Positions 42,265 through 52,021 are shown, numbered from the stretch's first letter. The stretch: 64,000 nucleotides of DNA from JACVRW01 sp963819115 (GCA_963819115.1 CAWFUR010000011.1:496001-560000), one strand, 5' to 3'. Numbers and translations are program-made. Notes: generated from the letters alone by a model not told the origin.

Positions 42265-43457
42265 GCGCCGAGAAGGCCGCCCCTCGCCCGCAGGAGGAGC
42301 CGGACCTCGACCTGCCCGACGCCGAGGAGGACGGCGCCGACGACGACGACGGTGGCGCACTCCACGCGCTGCTGCAGGACCGGCGCAGCCTGGCGAGCGG
42401 GCTGCTCGTGCTCGTGCTCATCATCGCGGCCATCTACCTGGTGTTCCCGAAGCTGGTGGGCCTGGATGACGCGATGGCCCGCTTCGACGACGCCACCTGG
42501 TACTGGATCGTCGTCGCCGTGGGCTTCAACGGGGTGGCGTTCGTGGCCTACGTGGCGCTCTTCCGGGGAGTGCTGGGGGGCGTGAACGACGAGAGCCTGC
42601 GCCGGCGCCTCGACTGGCGCGCCTCGTACCAGATCACCATGGCCGGGCTGGCCGCCACGCGCATCTTCTCGGCCGCGGGCGCGGGCGGCATCGTGCTCAC
42701 CTACTGGGCGCTTCGCAAGGCGGGGATGTCGCGGCGGCGCTCCGCCTGCAGGATGGTCGCGTTCCTGACCCTGATGTACGCGGTGTACCTGGCGGCGCTG
42801 GTGACGTTCGGGGTGTTGCTGCGGACCGGTGTGCTCCCGGGCGACGCTCCCGTCGGTGGCACGATCGTGCCGGCAGGGGTGGCGGGGGGCCTGATGCTCG
42901 TCTTCAGCATGGTGGCGCTGATCCCGCAGGATGTGGAGCGACGCATCGCCTCCTACGCGGGCGGGTACCGGCGGAAGCGCTTCCTCACGCGCCTCGCCAC
43001 CGGCCCGGCCACGCTGGCCACGGGCGTGCGCACCGCGATCGCCTACATAAGGCACCCGCGGCGCGGGGCGGTGGCCGTGCTCGGTGCGGTGGGGTTCTGG
43101 GCGGCCAACATCGGAATCCTGTGGGCCGCGTTCAAGGCCTTCGGCGGCAGCGTGCCACTGGCCGTGCTGGTGCAGGGCTTCTTCGTGGGCATGGCCGCCA
43201 ACCTGATCCCATCGCCCGCCGGGGGTGTCGGATCGGTGGACGCGGGCATGATCGGGGCGTTCGTGTTGTTCGGCGTATCGAGCTCCGTGGTGTTCCCCGC
43301 GGTGCTCGTGTACCGGGTGATCGCCTTCTGGCTGCCCATCCCCCCGGGTGTGGTGGCCTACTTCCAACTGCGGGCCACGGCGGCCCGCTGGGAGGAGGAG
43401 CGGACCCTGGGAAGGCCGTCGGGCGGCTATACTTCAGAAAGTAAAGTGACGGTTTGA
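42261..43457 (+). CDS. YbhN/lysylphosphatidylglycerol synthase TM-region protein (UPF0104)
   Basis: This encodes 398 residues. An acidic N-terminal tail (EEDGADDDDGG) is followed by about eight helices. Typical family stretches are GLAATRIFSAAGAGGIVLTYWALRKAG and NLIPSPAGGVGSVDAGMIGAFVLFG. The soluble synthase domain of MprF is absent, so this is the flippase-like membrane part alone. It may move a lipid across the membrane together with the PAP2 enzyme upstream. The final residues overlap the region that could hold the trxB promoter (a TATACT lies at about 43428). Confidence 0.82.
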   Translation: MSAEKAAPRPQEEPDLDLPDAEEDGADDDDGGALHALLQDRRSLASGLLVLVLIIAAIYLVFPKLVGLDDAMARFDDATWYWIVVAVGFNGVAFVAYVALFRGVLGGVNDESLRRRLDWRASYQITMAGLAATRIFSAAGAGGIVLTYWALRKAGMSRRRSACRMVAFLTLMYAVYLAALVTFGVLLRTGVLPGDAPVGGTIVPAGVAGGLMLVFSMVALIPQDVERRIASYAGGYRRKRFLTRLATGPATLATGVRTAIAYIRHPRRGAVAVLGAVGFWAANIGILWAAFKAFGGSVPLAVLVQGFFVGMAANLIPSPAGGVGSVDAGMIGAFVLFGVSSSVVFPAVLVYRVIAFWLPIPPGVVAYFQLRATAARWEEERTLGRPSGGYTSESKVTV

Positions 43458-43458
43458 G

Positions 43459-43475
43459 CCCGCGAGAATCGCGGG
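43459..43475 (+). promoter_or_regulatory. Perfect short hairpin in the trxB leader
   Basis: CCCGCGA (43459-43465), loop GAA, TCGCGGG (43469-43475). It starts two bases after the stop of the YbhN-like gene and ends 15 bases before the trxB ATG. No T-run follows. It might reduce read-through from upstream, or act on trxB translation. It is not a member of the dispersed repeat family. Confidence 0.5.
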
Positions 43476-43490
43476 GGCGAGGGTGAGCGA

Positions 43491-44513
43491 ATGAGCGTTG
43501 AGGTCAAGGACATCGAGAATGTCGTGATCGTGGGCAGCGGTCCGGCGGGCTACACGGCCGCGCTGTACACCGCGCGTGCGGACCTCGAGCCGCTCGTGAT
43601 CGAGGGCTTCGCGTGGGGCGGGCTGCTCCAGCAGACCACCGACGTGGAGAACTACCCGGGGTACACGGAAGGCGTTCTTGGGCCGGAGATGATGCAGCAC
43701 TTCCGTGACCAGGCCGCTCGCTTCGGCACGCGCTTCATCACCGACGACGCGACCGAGATCGTGCTCGGGAAGGAGCGCGGGGACATCCATCGCGTGACCG
43801 TGGGCGGCCGGGAGATCCGTGCGCGCTCGGTGATTCTCGCCATGGGCGCCGAGCCCAAGAAGCTGGGTGTGCCCGGCGAGGAGGAGCTTTCGGCGCGCGG
43901 CGTCTCCTACTGCGCCACGTGCGACGCGGCCTTCTTCCGCGACAAGGAGACGATCGTGGTCGGCGGCGGGGACACGGCCATGGAGGACGCGACCTTCCTG
44001 GCCAAGTTCGCCGGCAAGGTCAGCATCGTGCATCGCCGCAACGACTTCCGCGCGTCGGCGATCATGCTCGACCGCGCCCGCCAGAAGGAGAACATCGAGC
44101 TGGTCACCCCCTACACCGTCGAACGCTTCGAGCCCGGCGAGAACGGGTCGCTGGGCCGTGCGGTGCTGCTCAACACCGAGGACGGCTCCGAGCGGGAGGT
44201 GCCGGTCACCGGTGCCTTCATCGCGGTGGGCCACCGGCCGAACTCGCACCTCGTGGCGGATCAGCTGGACACGGACGACCAGGGCTACGTCCTGGTGGAG
44301 GGCCGCTCCACGCGCACCGCCCGGCCGGGAGTGTTCGCCGCGGGCGACCTCACCGACCACACGTACCGCCAGGCCGTGACCGCCGCGGGCACGGGATGCA
44401 TGTCGGCACTCGACGCCGAGGCCTACCTGCGCGACCATCCGATCGATCCCGAGGCCAACTGGACTCCGGACCCGGACAAGGTGGAGGCGGCCGCGGAGCG
44501 CGCGGTCTCCTAG
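43491..44513 (+). CDS. trxB: Thioredoxin reductase
   Basis: This encodes 340 residues. The motifs are VVIVGSGPAGYTAALYTARA (FAD), CATCDAAFF (redox pair Cys141, Cys144), VVGGGDTAMEDATFLAKF (NADPH) and GVFAAGDLTDHTYRQAVTAAGTG. It reduces thioredoxin with NADPH, which the pentose-phosphate genes of this window would supply. A GAGGGTGAG ribosome-binding sequence precedes the ATG. No trxA follows directly; the next gene is the lactone oxidase. Confidence 0.95.
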   Translation: MSVEVKDIENVVIVGSGPAGYTAALYTARADLEPLVIEGFAWGGLLQQTTDVENYPGYTEGVLGPEMMQHFRDQAARFGTRFITDDATEIVLGKERGDIHRVTVGGREIRARSVILAMGAEPKKLGVPGEEELSARGVSYCATCDAAFFRDKETIVVGGGDTAMEDATFLAKFAGKVSIVHRRNDFRASAIMLDRARQKENIELVTPYTVERFEPGENGSLGRAVLLNTEDGSEREVPVTGAFIAVGHRPNSHLVADQLDTDDQGYVLVEGRSTRTARPGVFAAGDLTDHTYRQAVTAAGTGCMSALDAEAYLRDHPIDPEANWTPDPDKVEAAAERAVS

Positions 44514-44530
44514 CCGCACCCGCCGCCCGC

Positions 44531-45811
44531 GTGCCCGAGACCTGGACCAATTGGGCGCGGCAGCAGCACTGCGCACCCGAGCGGATCGCACGCCCGGGTA
44601 GCGAGGAGGAGCTCTCGGAGCTGGTGACGGGCGCGCGGGCCGTCCGGGCCGTGGGCTCCGGCCACTCGTTCACCGACATCGCCTGCACCGACGGGCTGCT
44701 CGTCGACCTCTCGCGAATGACGAATGTGCTGAACGTCGAGGGCGAGGACGTGACGGTGGAGGCGGGCGTGACGCTCCACGCCCTCGGCGAGGAGCTGGCC
44801 GCCCGCGGCCTGGCCCTCGAGAACCAGGGCGACATCGACGCCCAGACGCTGGCCGGGGCGCTGTCCACCGGCACCCATGGCACCGGCGCGCGCTTCGGGA
44901 ACCTCTCGTCGCGGGTGGTGGGAATGCGGATCGTGACCGGCTCGGGTGAGCCGGTGGACGTTCGCGGCGGTGACGAGCTCCTGGCCGCCCGGGTCGGGCT
45001 CGGGGCGCTCGGGGTGATCTCGCGGGTCACCGTTCGCTGCGTGCCCGCCTTCACCATCCACCGCGTGGACGAGCCGCGCTCGCTCGACGACGTGCTCCCG
45101 CGCCTCGACGCCTTGGTGGACGGCGCCGACCACTTCGAGGCCTTCGTCTTTCCCTACACGCGCACCGCCCTGACCCTCACGTCGGAGCGCACCGATCGCG
45201 AGCCCAGGCCGCGCTCCCGGCTGGCCGCGACGGCCCAGGAGCTGATCCTGGAGAACGCGGTGCTCGGGGCCGCCGTGCGCGCCGGCCGGGCCGCTCCGCG
45301 AGCGATCCCGCGCCTCAATCGCCTGCTCACGAAGGGGCTCACCCGCACCGAGTACCTGGATGCCAGCCACCGGGTGTACGCCAACGCGCGCCGCGTGCGC
45401 TTCACGGAGATGGAGTACGCCATCGCCCGCGAGCGGGCGGCCGAAGCCTTGGAGCGGGTGCTCGCGATGATCGAGCGGCGCCGGCTTCCGATCGGGTTCC
45501 CGATCGAGCTACGGGTGACGGCCCCGGACGACGCCCTTCTGTCCACCGCCCAGGGGCGGGCGACCGCCTACATCGCGGTCCATCAGTACCGGGGAATGGA
45601 GTTCGAGACCTACTTCCGGGCGGTGGAGGCGATCATGGACGAGTACGGCGGCCGGCCTCACTGGGGCAAGCGTCACTACCAGTCCTCCCACACCCTGGCC
45701 CCGCGCTACATGGGCTGGGACCGCTTCCAGGCCGTGCGCCGGCGGTTCGACCCCGAGGGGCGCTTCGCCAACGACTACACGAACCGCGTGCTCGGGCCGG
45801 TCTCGCCCTAG
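44531..45811 (+). CDS. FAD-linked sugar-1,4-lactone oxidase
   Basis: This encodes 426 residues of the aldonolactone oxidase (ALO/gulonolactone) family. The FAD domain has ARAVRAVGSGHSFTDIA and STGTHGTGARFGN. The ALO C-terminal domain ends with GGRPHWGKRHYQS and FDPEGRFANDYTNRVLG. It oxidises a sugar lactone or sugar alcohol with O2 or cytochrome c. No His or Cys for covalent FAD is evident beyond GSGHSF. It starts at GTG 44531, 17 bases after trxB. Its stop is part of the shared CTAG with the convergent gene. Confidence 0.9.
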   Translation: MPETWTNWARQQHCAPERIARPGSEEELSELVTGARAVRAVGSGHSFTDIACTDGLLVDLSRMTNVLNVEGEDVTVEAGVTLHALGEELAARGLALENQGDIDAQTLAGALSTGTHGTGARFGNLSSRVVGMRIVTGSGEPVDVRGGDELLAARVGLGALGVISRVTVRCVPAFTIHRVDEPRSLDDVLPRLDALVDGADHFEAFVFPYTRTALTLTSERTDREPRPRSRLAATAQELILENAVLGAAVRAGRAAPRAIPRLNRLLTKGLTRTEYLDASHRVYANARRVRFTEMEYAIARERAAEALERVLAMIERRRLPIGFPIELRVTAPDDALLSTAQGRATAYIAVHQYRGMEFETYFRAVEAIMDEYGGRPHWGKRHYQSSHTLAPRYMGWDRFQAVRRRFDPEGRFANDYTNRVLGPVSP

Positions 45812-47031
45812 AGCTCGCAGCGTCCCTCGCCGCGGTACGTGGGCTCCTCGCCCACGATCCGCCCGCGGCTCACCAGGTACAGCCGGTCGAAGCGCTCGCA
45901 CAGCTCGCCCGCCTTGGCGTGACGCAGGTACACACGGTCGCCGAGTCGCAGCGATGCCGCGGCCGCGCCGATCACCGGCGTCTGCACCTCGCCGGCGCCC
46001 TCACGCGCGTCGAGGCGAAGACCCTCGGGACGGTGCGGTGAGGGCAGGCGGTCGCGGCCCGCAGGCCCGGACGCGTGGTAGCCCCCGCCGAGCAGCGTGG
46101 CCACCCCGCCGCTCGGACGCCGCACCACCGGCAGCGCGAACATCGCGGCGGGGGTGAGCGTGAAGTCGGCGTAGCGGTCGAAGAGGGTGGGGGCGTACAG
46201 GCCGGAGCCGGCCGTGACCTCGGTCACCACGGGCTCGCGCGCGGTGGTGTGGAGGCTGCCCGTGCCGCCCCCGTTCACGAAGTCGAGCGGGGCCACCTCG
46301 CGCACCGCGGCCACCACCGCTGCCCGGCGCTCGGCGATCTCGGCCACCGACCGCTGCTTCATCCAGCGAATTCCGCGCTCCTGCCAGGCCGCGCCCAGCG
46401 GGCGATCGCCCAGCCCGGCGATGTGAGCCTCGTAGCCCATGATTCCGGCCAGCTCGAAGCCGGGGCGCCCAACGATCTCCGCCGCCAGCGCCCGCGCCGC
46501 TCCCGGCGTGCGCACGGGCGAGCGCTTGGCCCCGACCTTGATCCGCCCGCCCGCGGGCCACCAGCTCAGGTCCAGCTCGATGCAGACCCGGACCGGGGCC
46601 GCCCGGTCCGTGCCGGCCGCGGCCTCGATCAGGTCGAGGTGGGCGGGCGAGTCCACCATCACCACCGGCCGCCCCTCCTCCTCGATCCGGGCCAGGCGGG
46701 CCAGCCCCTCGCGATGCGCGGTGGGATAGGCCAGCAGGATGTCCCGGAAGCCGTGCTCGAACAGCCACAGGCTCTCGCCGAGCGTGAACGTCATGAGCCC
46801 GCGGAAGCCGGGCTCGCTGCGGAGCACGTCGTGGAGGATCTCGCGGCAGCGAACCGACTTGCTCGCCACCCGGATCGGGGTGCCGCCGGCGCGGGCGAGC
46901 ATCTCGCGGGCGTTGGCCCAGAGCGCATCCAGGTCCACGAGCGCGAAGGGAGCCTGCACGTCGCGGAAAACGTCCTCGAGCTCCTCGAAGGTGAGAGCCC
47001 GGCCCGGGGCCGGAGCGTGGGGAGCGGTCAC
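45808..47031 (-). CDS. Type III PLP-dependent enzyme (alanine-racemase/D-threonine-aldolase-like)
   Basis: This encodes about 407 residues. An N-terminal alanine-racemase-type barrel has FALVDLDALWANAREM, the PLP lysine region TPIRVASKSVRC (Lys in ASKS), ELDLSWWPAGGRIKVGAKRSP and LDFVNGGGTGSLHTT. The C-terminal part (LGDRVYLRHAKAGELCERFD) resembles the metal-binding D-serine dehydratase-like domain with His and Cys ligands. It acts on a D-amino or beta-hydroxy amino acid. GTG 47031 is chosen because GGAG lies upstream; GTG 47037 is close by. Confidence 0.85.
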   Translation of the reverse strand: MTAPHAPAPGRALTFEELEDVFRDVQAPFALVDLDALWANAREMLARAGGTPIRVASKSVRCREILHDVLRSEPGFRGLMTFTLGESLWLFEHGFRDILLAYPTAHREGLARLARIEEEGRPVVMVDSPAHLDLIEAAAGTDRAAPVRVCIELDLSWWPAGGRIKVGAKRSPVRTPGAARALAAEIVGRPGFELAGIMGYEAHIAGLGDRPLGAAWQERGIRWMKQRSVAEIAERRAAVVAAVREVAPLDFVNGGGTGSLHTTAREPVVTEVTAGSGLYAPTLFDRYADFTLTPAAMFALPVVRRPSGGVATLLGGGYHASGPAGRDRLPSPHRPEGLRLDAREGAGEVQTPVIGAAAASLRLGDRVYLRHAKAGELCERFDRLYLVSRGRIVGEEPTYRGEGRCEL

Positions 47032-47072
47032 CGCCACTCCGCCGATTATGGCCGAGGGTACGGTGCCGGGCG

Positions 47073-47912
47073 GTGCCCGCTCCCGTCCTCGTCCTCCTCG
47101 CCGTGGCCTCCGTGCAGCTCGGGGGCGCGCTGGCGAAGACTCTCTTCGACGACGCGGGCTTCGGCGGCTCGGCTTTTCTGAGGGTGGGGCTGGCCGCGCT
47201 CGTGATGGGCCTGTGGTGGCGGCCGAGCGTCGCCGGGCGGGACCGCCGGCAGCTTGCGCTCGCCGCGCTCTACGGGGTGACCCTCGCGGGGATGAACCTC
47301 TCCTTCTACGCCTCCATCGACCGCATCCCGCTCGGCGTGGCGGTGACGTTCGAGTTCGTGGGGCCGCTGGGGGTCGCGGTGTTCGGCTCCCGGCGGCCGC
47401 TCGACCTGGTGTGGGTCGGTTTGGCCGCCTGCGGAATCCTGCTGCTCTCGGACTTCGGCTCCGGCGACCTCGACGGTGTCGGGGTGGCACTGGCGCTGCT
47501 CGCGGGCGCGTTCTGGGCCGCGTACATCCTGGTGGCGGCCCGGGTCGGGCAGAGCATTCCCGGCAACGATGGGCTGGCCATCGCGATGGCGGTCGCCGCC
47601 GTGCTGCTGATCCCGGTGGGGGTGGCGGACGCCGGGGCCGACCTGCTCGAGCCGGCCGTGCTGGCCGTGGGCGCAGCGGTGGCGCTGCTGTCCTCGGTGA
47701 TCCCCTACACGCTGGAGCTGGAGGCGCTGCGGCGCCTGCCGGCCGGCGTGTTCGGGGTGCTGATGAGCCTGGAGCCCGCGGTGGCCGCGCTGGCGGGCTA
47801 CGTGGTGCTCGGCGAGGCGCTGGGCGCGCGAGAGCTGGTGGCCATCGCGCTGGTGGCGGCGGCCAGCGCGGGCGCGGCGCTGGGGTCGCAGGTGGCGCTT
47901 CGGGACGCCTGA
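47073..47912 (+). CDS. EamA/DMT-family exporter (RhtA-like)
   Basis: This encodes 279 residues with ten predicted helices in two EamA repeats. The order is typical of RhtA amino-acid exporters: VQLGGALAKTLFDDAG early, MNLSFYASIDRIPLGVAVTF, and SVIPYTLELEALRRLPAGVF followed by LMSLEPAVAALAGYVVLGE in the second half. It probably exports small amino acids or related metabolites. It starts at GTG 47073 and is divergent from the PLP enzyme gene, which may produce its substrate (inference). Confidence 0.88.
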   Translation: MPAPVLVLLAVASVQLGGALAKTLFDDAGFGGSAFLRVGLAALVMGLWWRPSVAGRDRRQLALAALYGVTLAGMNLSFYASIDRIPLGVAVTFEFVGPLGVAVFGSRRPLDLVWVGLAACGILLLSDFGSGDLDGVGVALALLAGAFWAAYILVAARVGQSIPGNDGLAIAMAVAAVLLIPVGVADAGADLLEPAVLAVGAAVALLSSVIPYTLELEALRRLPAGVFGVLMSLEPAVAALAGYVVLGEALGARELVAIALVAAASAGAALGSQVALRDA

Positions 47913-47916
47913 GCGC

Positions 47917-48693
47917 TCACTCGTCCGTGGCGGCGGCGGAGAAGAACTCGAGCGCGGTCTTGGTCTTCGTCTGCTGCTCGCCGGACAGGTCCACGCCCTG
48001 GCTCGCGAGGTAGGCGCGGGACTCGATCGCCACCTGGAACATTTTCGACGGCGGGCACTTGCCGGACAGTTCGAGGATGCGGGCGCCGTCCGGATACAGC
48101 CACAGCTCGGCCACGAGCTTCCCTCCGGGGAACTCCTTGCGCTTCATGTTGAGCTTGAGGACGAAGATCGGCCCGAGGATCTGGAGGTCGTCGAGTCCGA
48201 GTCCCTCCGGCGCGTGCGCCTCGTAGAAGCGGCGCTGCGCCTTGGAGAACAGCTTGCGGATCGGCTGGTCGCCGGCCACCACGTCTCGCACCTCGGCGGA
48301 GCCGGAGCCCTTCATCGACGCCGAGCACACATAGCCCCCGGGCATGGCGTCCACCTCCACCACCATGGTCTTCGACTCGCGCACGTCCGGGGGAAGTTCG
48401 CCGGGGACGACCGGACGGAGCTTCACCACCGAGTCGTTGGCACGGCCCTGCACCCGGCGGGCCCGGACGACCACGCCCCGCTCGTTCAGCGTCAGGTCGG
48501 GGGTGTCGAAGAAGAAGACCTGGCGGATCTGCGCCTCGAGTGGATCCATCCCGAGGGCGGCGACTGTCGACCGGTGGTGCTCCTCGGGGACCGTGAGCTT
48601 CAGCTCGGCGCTGTCGGCGCCGCCGAGGAGGCTGAGGAGCTCCTGCAGCTCCTCGTCGGGCAGCTCGGTGAGTCTCTTCGTCTTTGGGCTCAT
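47917..48693 (-). CDS. CYTH-fold (triphosphate tunnel) domain protein
   Basis: This encodes about 258 residues. The CYTH hallmark strand is SAELKLTVPEE, followed by IRQVFFFDTPDLTLNERGVVVRAR and NDSVVKLRPV, all of which place charged residues inside an eight-stranded tunnel. Family members cleave triphosphates or bind polyphosphate. The C-terminal half (about 130-258) is not typical and contains KLNMKRKEFPGGKLVAELWLYPDG. ATG 48693 has an AAAGG nine bases upstream; ATG 48702 is an alternative. It is the gene after the arylsulfatase, 12 bases away. Confidence 0.75.
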   Translation of the reverse strand: MSPKTKRLTELPDEELQELLSLLGGADSAELKLTVPEEHHRSTVAALGMDPLEAQIRQVFFFDTPDLTLNERGVVVRARRVQGRANDSVVKLRPVVPGELPPDVRESKTMVVEVDAMPGGYVCSASMKGSGSAEVRDVVAGDQPIRKLFSKAQRRFYEAHAPEGLGLDDLQILGPIFVLKLNMKRKEFPGGKLVAELWLYPDGARILELSGKCPPSKMFQVAIESRAYLASQGVDLSGEQQTKTKTALEFFSAAATDE

Positions 48694-48705
48694 GCTCGAC
48701 ATCCT

Positions 48706-51057
48706 TTATTGCCTGGCCATCGCCACGCGCAGGCGCTCCTCGGGGGTGATCAGGTGGTCGACGTCCTCGGCGGCGTCGTCGATGTCGATCTGGACCCAGC
48801 GCACGCGACCCGTGAAGCCGTTGTCGGCCCCGTGGTCGTCGCTGACGGGCGTGCCGCTGTCGCGGCCCAGGTCCAGCGTCTCATCGCCCGAGAAGGCCAT
48901 CGGCACAGTGTGCTCGACGCGCCCCTCTCCGATCTTGTTGCCGTCGAGGTAGAGCGTCACGTCACCGCCCTTGGCCAGGCCCCCGCCGTCGTAGGCGAAC
49001 TCCATGCGAACCTGATGCTCGCCCGCGGGGACGGGCTGCTCTGCGTAGATCTTGAAGCGCTGGAGGCCGAAGAGGTTGTAGCAGTAGGCCGGCCGGCCTT
49101 CGTGGACGTAGACGCTCCAGCCGGCGTACGCGCCGCCTTGGGCCACGAGCACCCCTTCGGCGCCGCCGTCGGGCACGTCGACCTGCGCGGTAATGGCGTG
49201 CGACCTGTTCTTGATGTTGAGCACCGAGTTCTCGGACAGGCGTCCCATGCCCTCATACAGCAGCTGCTTGCTCCCCCGGACGAGCTGCGGCCGGCCCGCG
49301 AGGTCGGCGTTGAAGCGCTCAAAGCGACGGTCGTCCAGGGGGAGCACCTGGTATCGAGCGGCCTCGATCAGGAACAGCCGTTGGAGCTCATGGAGCCTCT
49401 CCGGCTGCTCGGCGGACAGGTCGTGGGCCTGCGTCCAGTCGTCGGGGGCATACAGCTCCCAGACGTCGTCATCGAACGCCGGCATCTCGGCCGGCTTCCA
49501 CGGGATGCTGTGCCGGGTGACCGCCGTCCAGCCCTGGTGGTAGATGCCGCGGTTGACGAACATCTCGAAATACTGCGTCCCGCGGTGCTCTGGCGCTGCG
49601 GTGTCGTCGAAGCTGGGCGCCATGCTCCGGCCGTGCAGGGGCATCTGCTGAACACCGTGGACGAAGGTCGGGGCCGGCACTCCGGCCACATCGAGCACCG
49701 TCGCGGCCACGTCGATCACGTGGCTGAACTGCGCACGCACCTCGCCGCGGGCCTTGAAGCCGTTGGGCCAGTGCACGACGGTGCCGTTGCGGGTGCCGCC
49801 CCAGTGCGAGGCCACCTGCTTGGTCCACTGGTAGGGCGTGTCCATCGCGTGCGCCCAGCCGACCGCGTAGTGATTGTTCGCGGCGATCGTGCCGAACTGG
49901 CCGATCCGCTCGGCCATGAACTCGGTCGTCTCGATCCCTGCCGCGCCGTTGAGGGTGATCATTTCGTTGAACGTGCCCTGTGGGGTTCCCTCGGCCGAGG
50001 CCCCGTTGTCGCCGACGATGTAATAGACCAGCGTGTCGTCGAGCACCTCGAGGTCCTCGAGCGCGTCGATGAGGCGGCCGACGTGATGGTCGGTGTGCTC
50101 CATGAACCCGGCATAGACCTCCATCTGGCGCGAGAGCACCGGCTTGAGGTCATCGGGCATGTCGTCCCAGGCGGGGATCTCCTCCGGCCTGTCGGTGAGC
50201 TCCGCCTCGGGTGGGATCACGCCGAGCTCCTGCTGCCTTGCGAATGTCTCCTCGCGCAGCGCGTCCCAGCCCGCCTCGAAGCGGCCCTTGTACTTGTCCG
50301 ACCACTCGAGCGGCACGTGGTGCGGGGCGTGCGTGGCGCCCGGGGCGAAGTAGGCGAAGAAGGGCTTGTCGGGCATCAGCGCCTTCTGCTGGCGGACCCA
50401 GTCGATGGCGCGGTCGGTCATGTCCTCGGTGAGGTGGTAGCCCTCCTCCGGCGTCCGGTCCGGCTCGATGGGAGTCGTGCCTTCGTAGAGCGCGGGCGCG
50501 TACTGGTTGGTCTCCCCGCCGATGAATCCGTAGAAGTGCTCGAAGCCACCACCGCCGGAGGGCCAGGCGTCGAACGGGCCCATGGGGCTCGTCTCCCAGA
50601 CCGGCACCTCGTGGCACTTGCCGAACTGTGCGGTGGAGTAGCCGTTGAGCTTGAGCGTCTCCGCCAGAGGGGCCGCCGTGTTCGGCCGAACCGAGTTGTA
50701 GCCCGGCGCCGACGTGGCGATCTCGGTGATGCCGCCCATGCCGACGGAGTGGTGGTTGCGCCCCGTCAGCAGCGCCTGGCGCGTCGGCGAGCAGAGCGCG
50801 GTGGTGTGGAAGCGGTTGTACTTCAGGCCGTTCGCGGCCAGCCGCTCCGCCACGGGCGTCGAGCAGGGTCCTCCGAACGCGCTGGACGAGCCGAAGCCCG
50901 CGTCGTCGAGCAGCACCACCAGCACGTTTGGCGCACCCGACGGCGGGCGCAGCGGCTCGATCGGCGGGAATGCCGTGTCCGGATCCTTCGCGTCGTAGGT
51001 CACCAGACCCGTATACGCACTGTCCGGGATCGGCAGTACGTCCCGCTTGGTGCTCAA
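48706..51057 (-). CDS. Arylsulfatase (FGly type I sulfatase)
   Basis: This encodes 783 residues. The metal site is NVLVVLLDDAGFG (Asp51, Asp52). The active-site motif is TTALCSPTRQALLTGR, in which Cys89 should become formylglycine. HAPHHVPLEWSDKYKG and YYIVGDNGASAEG (metal Asp/Asn) follow. The last 170 residues form a beta-rich carbohydrate-binding-like module. No signal peptide is seen, so it is likely cytoplasmic or exported in an unusual way. It starts at TTG 51057 with a GAGGAG seven bases before it. Its activator, the FGE gene, lies at 52665 on the other strand. Confidence 0.92.
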   Translation of the reverse strand: MSTKRDVLPIPDSAYTGLVTYDAKDPDTAFPPIEPLRPPSGAPNVLVVLLDDAGFGSSSAFGGPCSTPVAERLAANGLKYNRFHTTALCSPTRQALLTGRNHHSVGMGGITEIATSAPGYNSVRPNTAAPLAETLKLNGYSTAQFGKCHEVPVWETSPMGPFDAWPSGGGGFEHFYGFIGGETNQYAPALYEGTTPIEPDRTPEEGYHLTEDMTDRAIDWVRQQKALMPDKPFFAYFAPGATHAPHHVPLEWSDKYKGRFEAGWDALREETFARQQELGVIPPEAELTDRPEEIPAWDDMPDDLKPVLSRQMEVYAGFMEHTDHHVGRLIDALEDLEVLDDTLVYYIVGDNGASAEGTPQGTFNEMITLNGAAGIETTEFMAERIGQFGTIAANNHYAVGWAHAMDTPYQWTKQVASHWGGTRNGTVVHWPNGFKARGEVRAQFSHVIDVAATVLDVAGVPAPTFVHGVQQMPLHGRSMAPSFDDTAAPEHRGTQYFEMFVNRGIYHQGWTAVTRHSIPWKPAEMPAFDDDVWELYAPDDWTQAHDLSAEQPERLHELQRLFLIEAARYQVLPLDDRRFERFNADLAGRPQLVRGSKQLLYEGMGRLSENSVLNIKNRSHAITAQVDVPDGGAEGVLVAQGGAYAGWSVYVHEGRPAYCYNLFGLQRFKIYAEQPVPAGEHQVRMEFAYDGGGLAKGGDVTLYLDGNKIGEGRVEHTVPMAFSGDETLDLGRDSGTPVSDDHGADNGFTGRVRWVQIDIDDAAEDVDHLITPEERLRVAMARQ

Positions 51058-51190
51058 ACCATTCTCCTCGCAGCTTGGGGAGACGACGAAACCACGTCGG
51101 CATCCTCGCCGCCTCACCCGGAAGAGATGAAATCGCGCTCAGGCCCGCAGATCGAGCCGTCGCCGGGCTACCCTGCACTCGCTTCAGCCG

Positions 51191-52021
51191 ATGAGTTTTC
51201 TGTGGGGCATCGTCATCCTGGTGGTCGCCAACGCCGCGACGGTCGGAACGATGCTCTGGGTCCGGCGCACCGCGCCGGAGGGCAGCTACTTCACCGACGG
51301 AGATCGCGCGTCGGGGGTGTTCGGCGTGCTCGCGGGCGGCTTCGCGATCTTCGCCGGCTTCATCATCTTCCTCGCCTTCACCACGTACGACCAGTCACGC
51401 AGTGGTGGGGAGACCGAGGCGCTCACGGTCAACCAGCAGTTCGAGACCGCTGAGCTCCTGCCGCCGGCGGTGCACGACCGCATGACCGGAGAGCTCGTCT
51501 GCTACGCCCGCTCGGTGGTGCAACGCGAATGGCCGCAGATGGCGGACGGAAAGGGTGGCGACACGATCAACCCCTGGTCGGTCGCGCTCTTCAGGAGCCT
51601 CAGGGTCTCGAACCCCAAGACGCCGGGCGAGCAGAACGCGTACTCGAAGTGGCTCGACCAGACCTCGGACCGGGAGCAGGGCCGGAGCGACCGCCTCCAC
51701 GGAGCGGAGGGGATCATCCCGGGCACGATCTGGCTCGCCCTCCTCCTGATCGCGGGCGTTGTGTTCGCCTTCATGCTGTTCTTCGCCGACAGCGGGGAGG
51801 GCCGGGGCTCTCAGGCGATGCTGATGGGGTCGGCAACCACGGTGATCGTGATCACGCTGCTGGCGATCAACGCGCTCGACAACCCGTATCGCGACGGCCT
51901 GGGGCAGATCAAACCGGTCGCGATGGAACGGTCGCTGCGGATCCTGAACAGCGCGCGCACGGTCGTGAATGAGCGGGCTCCGCTTCCGTGCGATTCCCGC
52001 GGTTCTCCGGTCTCCTCCTGA
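51191..52021 (+). CDS. DUF4239-type (bestrophin-like) membrane protein
   Basis: This encodes 276 residues. There are two N-terminal helices (FLWGIVILVVANAATVGTML; VFGVLAGGFAIFAGFIIFLAF), a central soluble part with many charged residues, and two C-terminal helices (GTIWLALLLIAGVVFAFMLFF; GSATTVIVITLLAINALDNPY). LNVxxx-like NPYRDGLGQIKP after the last helix is typical of this family. Function is unknown; an ion channel has been suggested for relatives. It is the first gene of a plus-strand trio ending with FGE. A related gene is at 57383. Confidence 0.8.
   Translation: MSFLWGIVILVVANAATVGTMLWVRRTAPEGSYFTDGDRASGVFGVLAGGFAIFAGFIIFLAFTTYDQSRSGGETEALTVNQQFETAELLPPAVHDRMTGELVCYARSVVQREWPQMADGKGGDTINPWSVALFRSLRVSNPKTPGEQNAYSKWLDQTSDREQGRSDRLHGAEGIIPGTIWLALLLIAGVVFAFMLFFADSGEGRGSQAMLMGSATTVIVITLLAINALDNPYRDGLGQIKPVAMERSLRILNSARTVVNERAPLPCDSRGSPVSS

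Noticed and set aside
43420..43435. TATACT as a trxB promoter box
   Set aside because: It lies inside the preceding coding region and I see no convincing -35 box at the right distance; it is mentioned only as a possibility.
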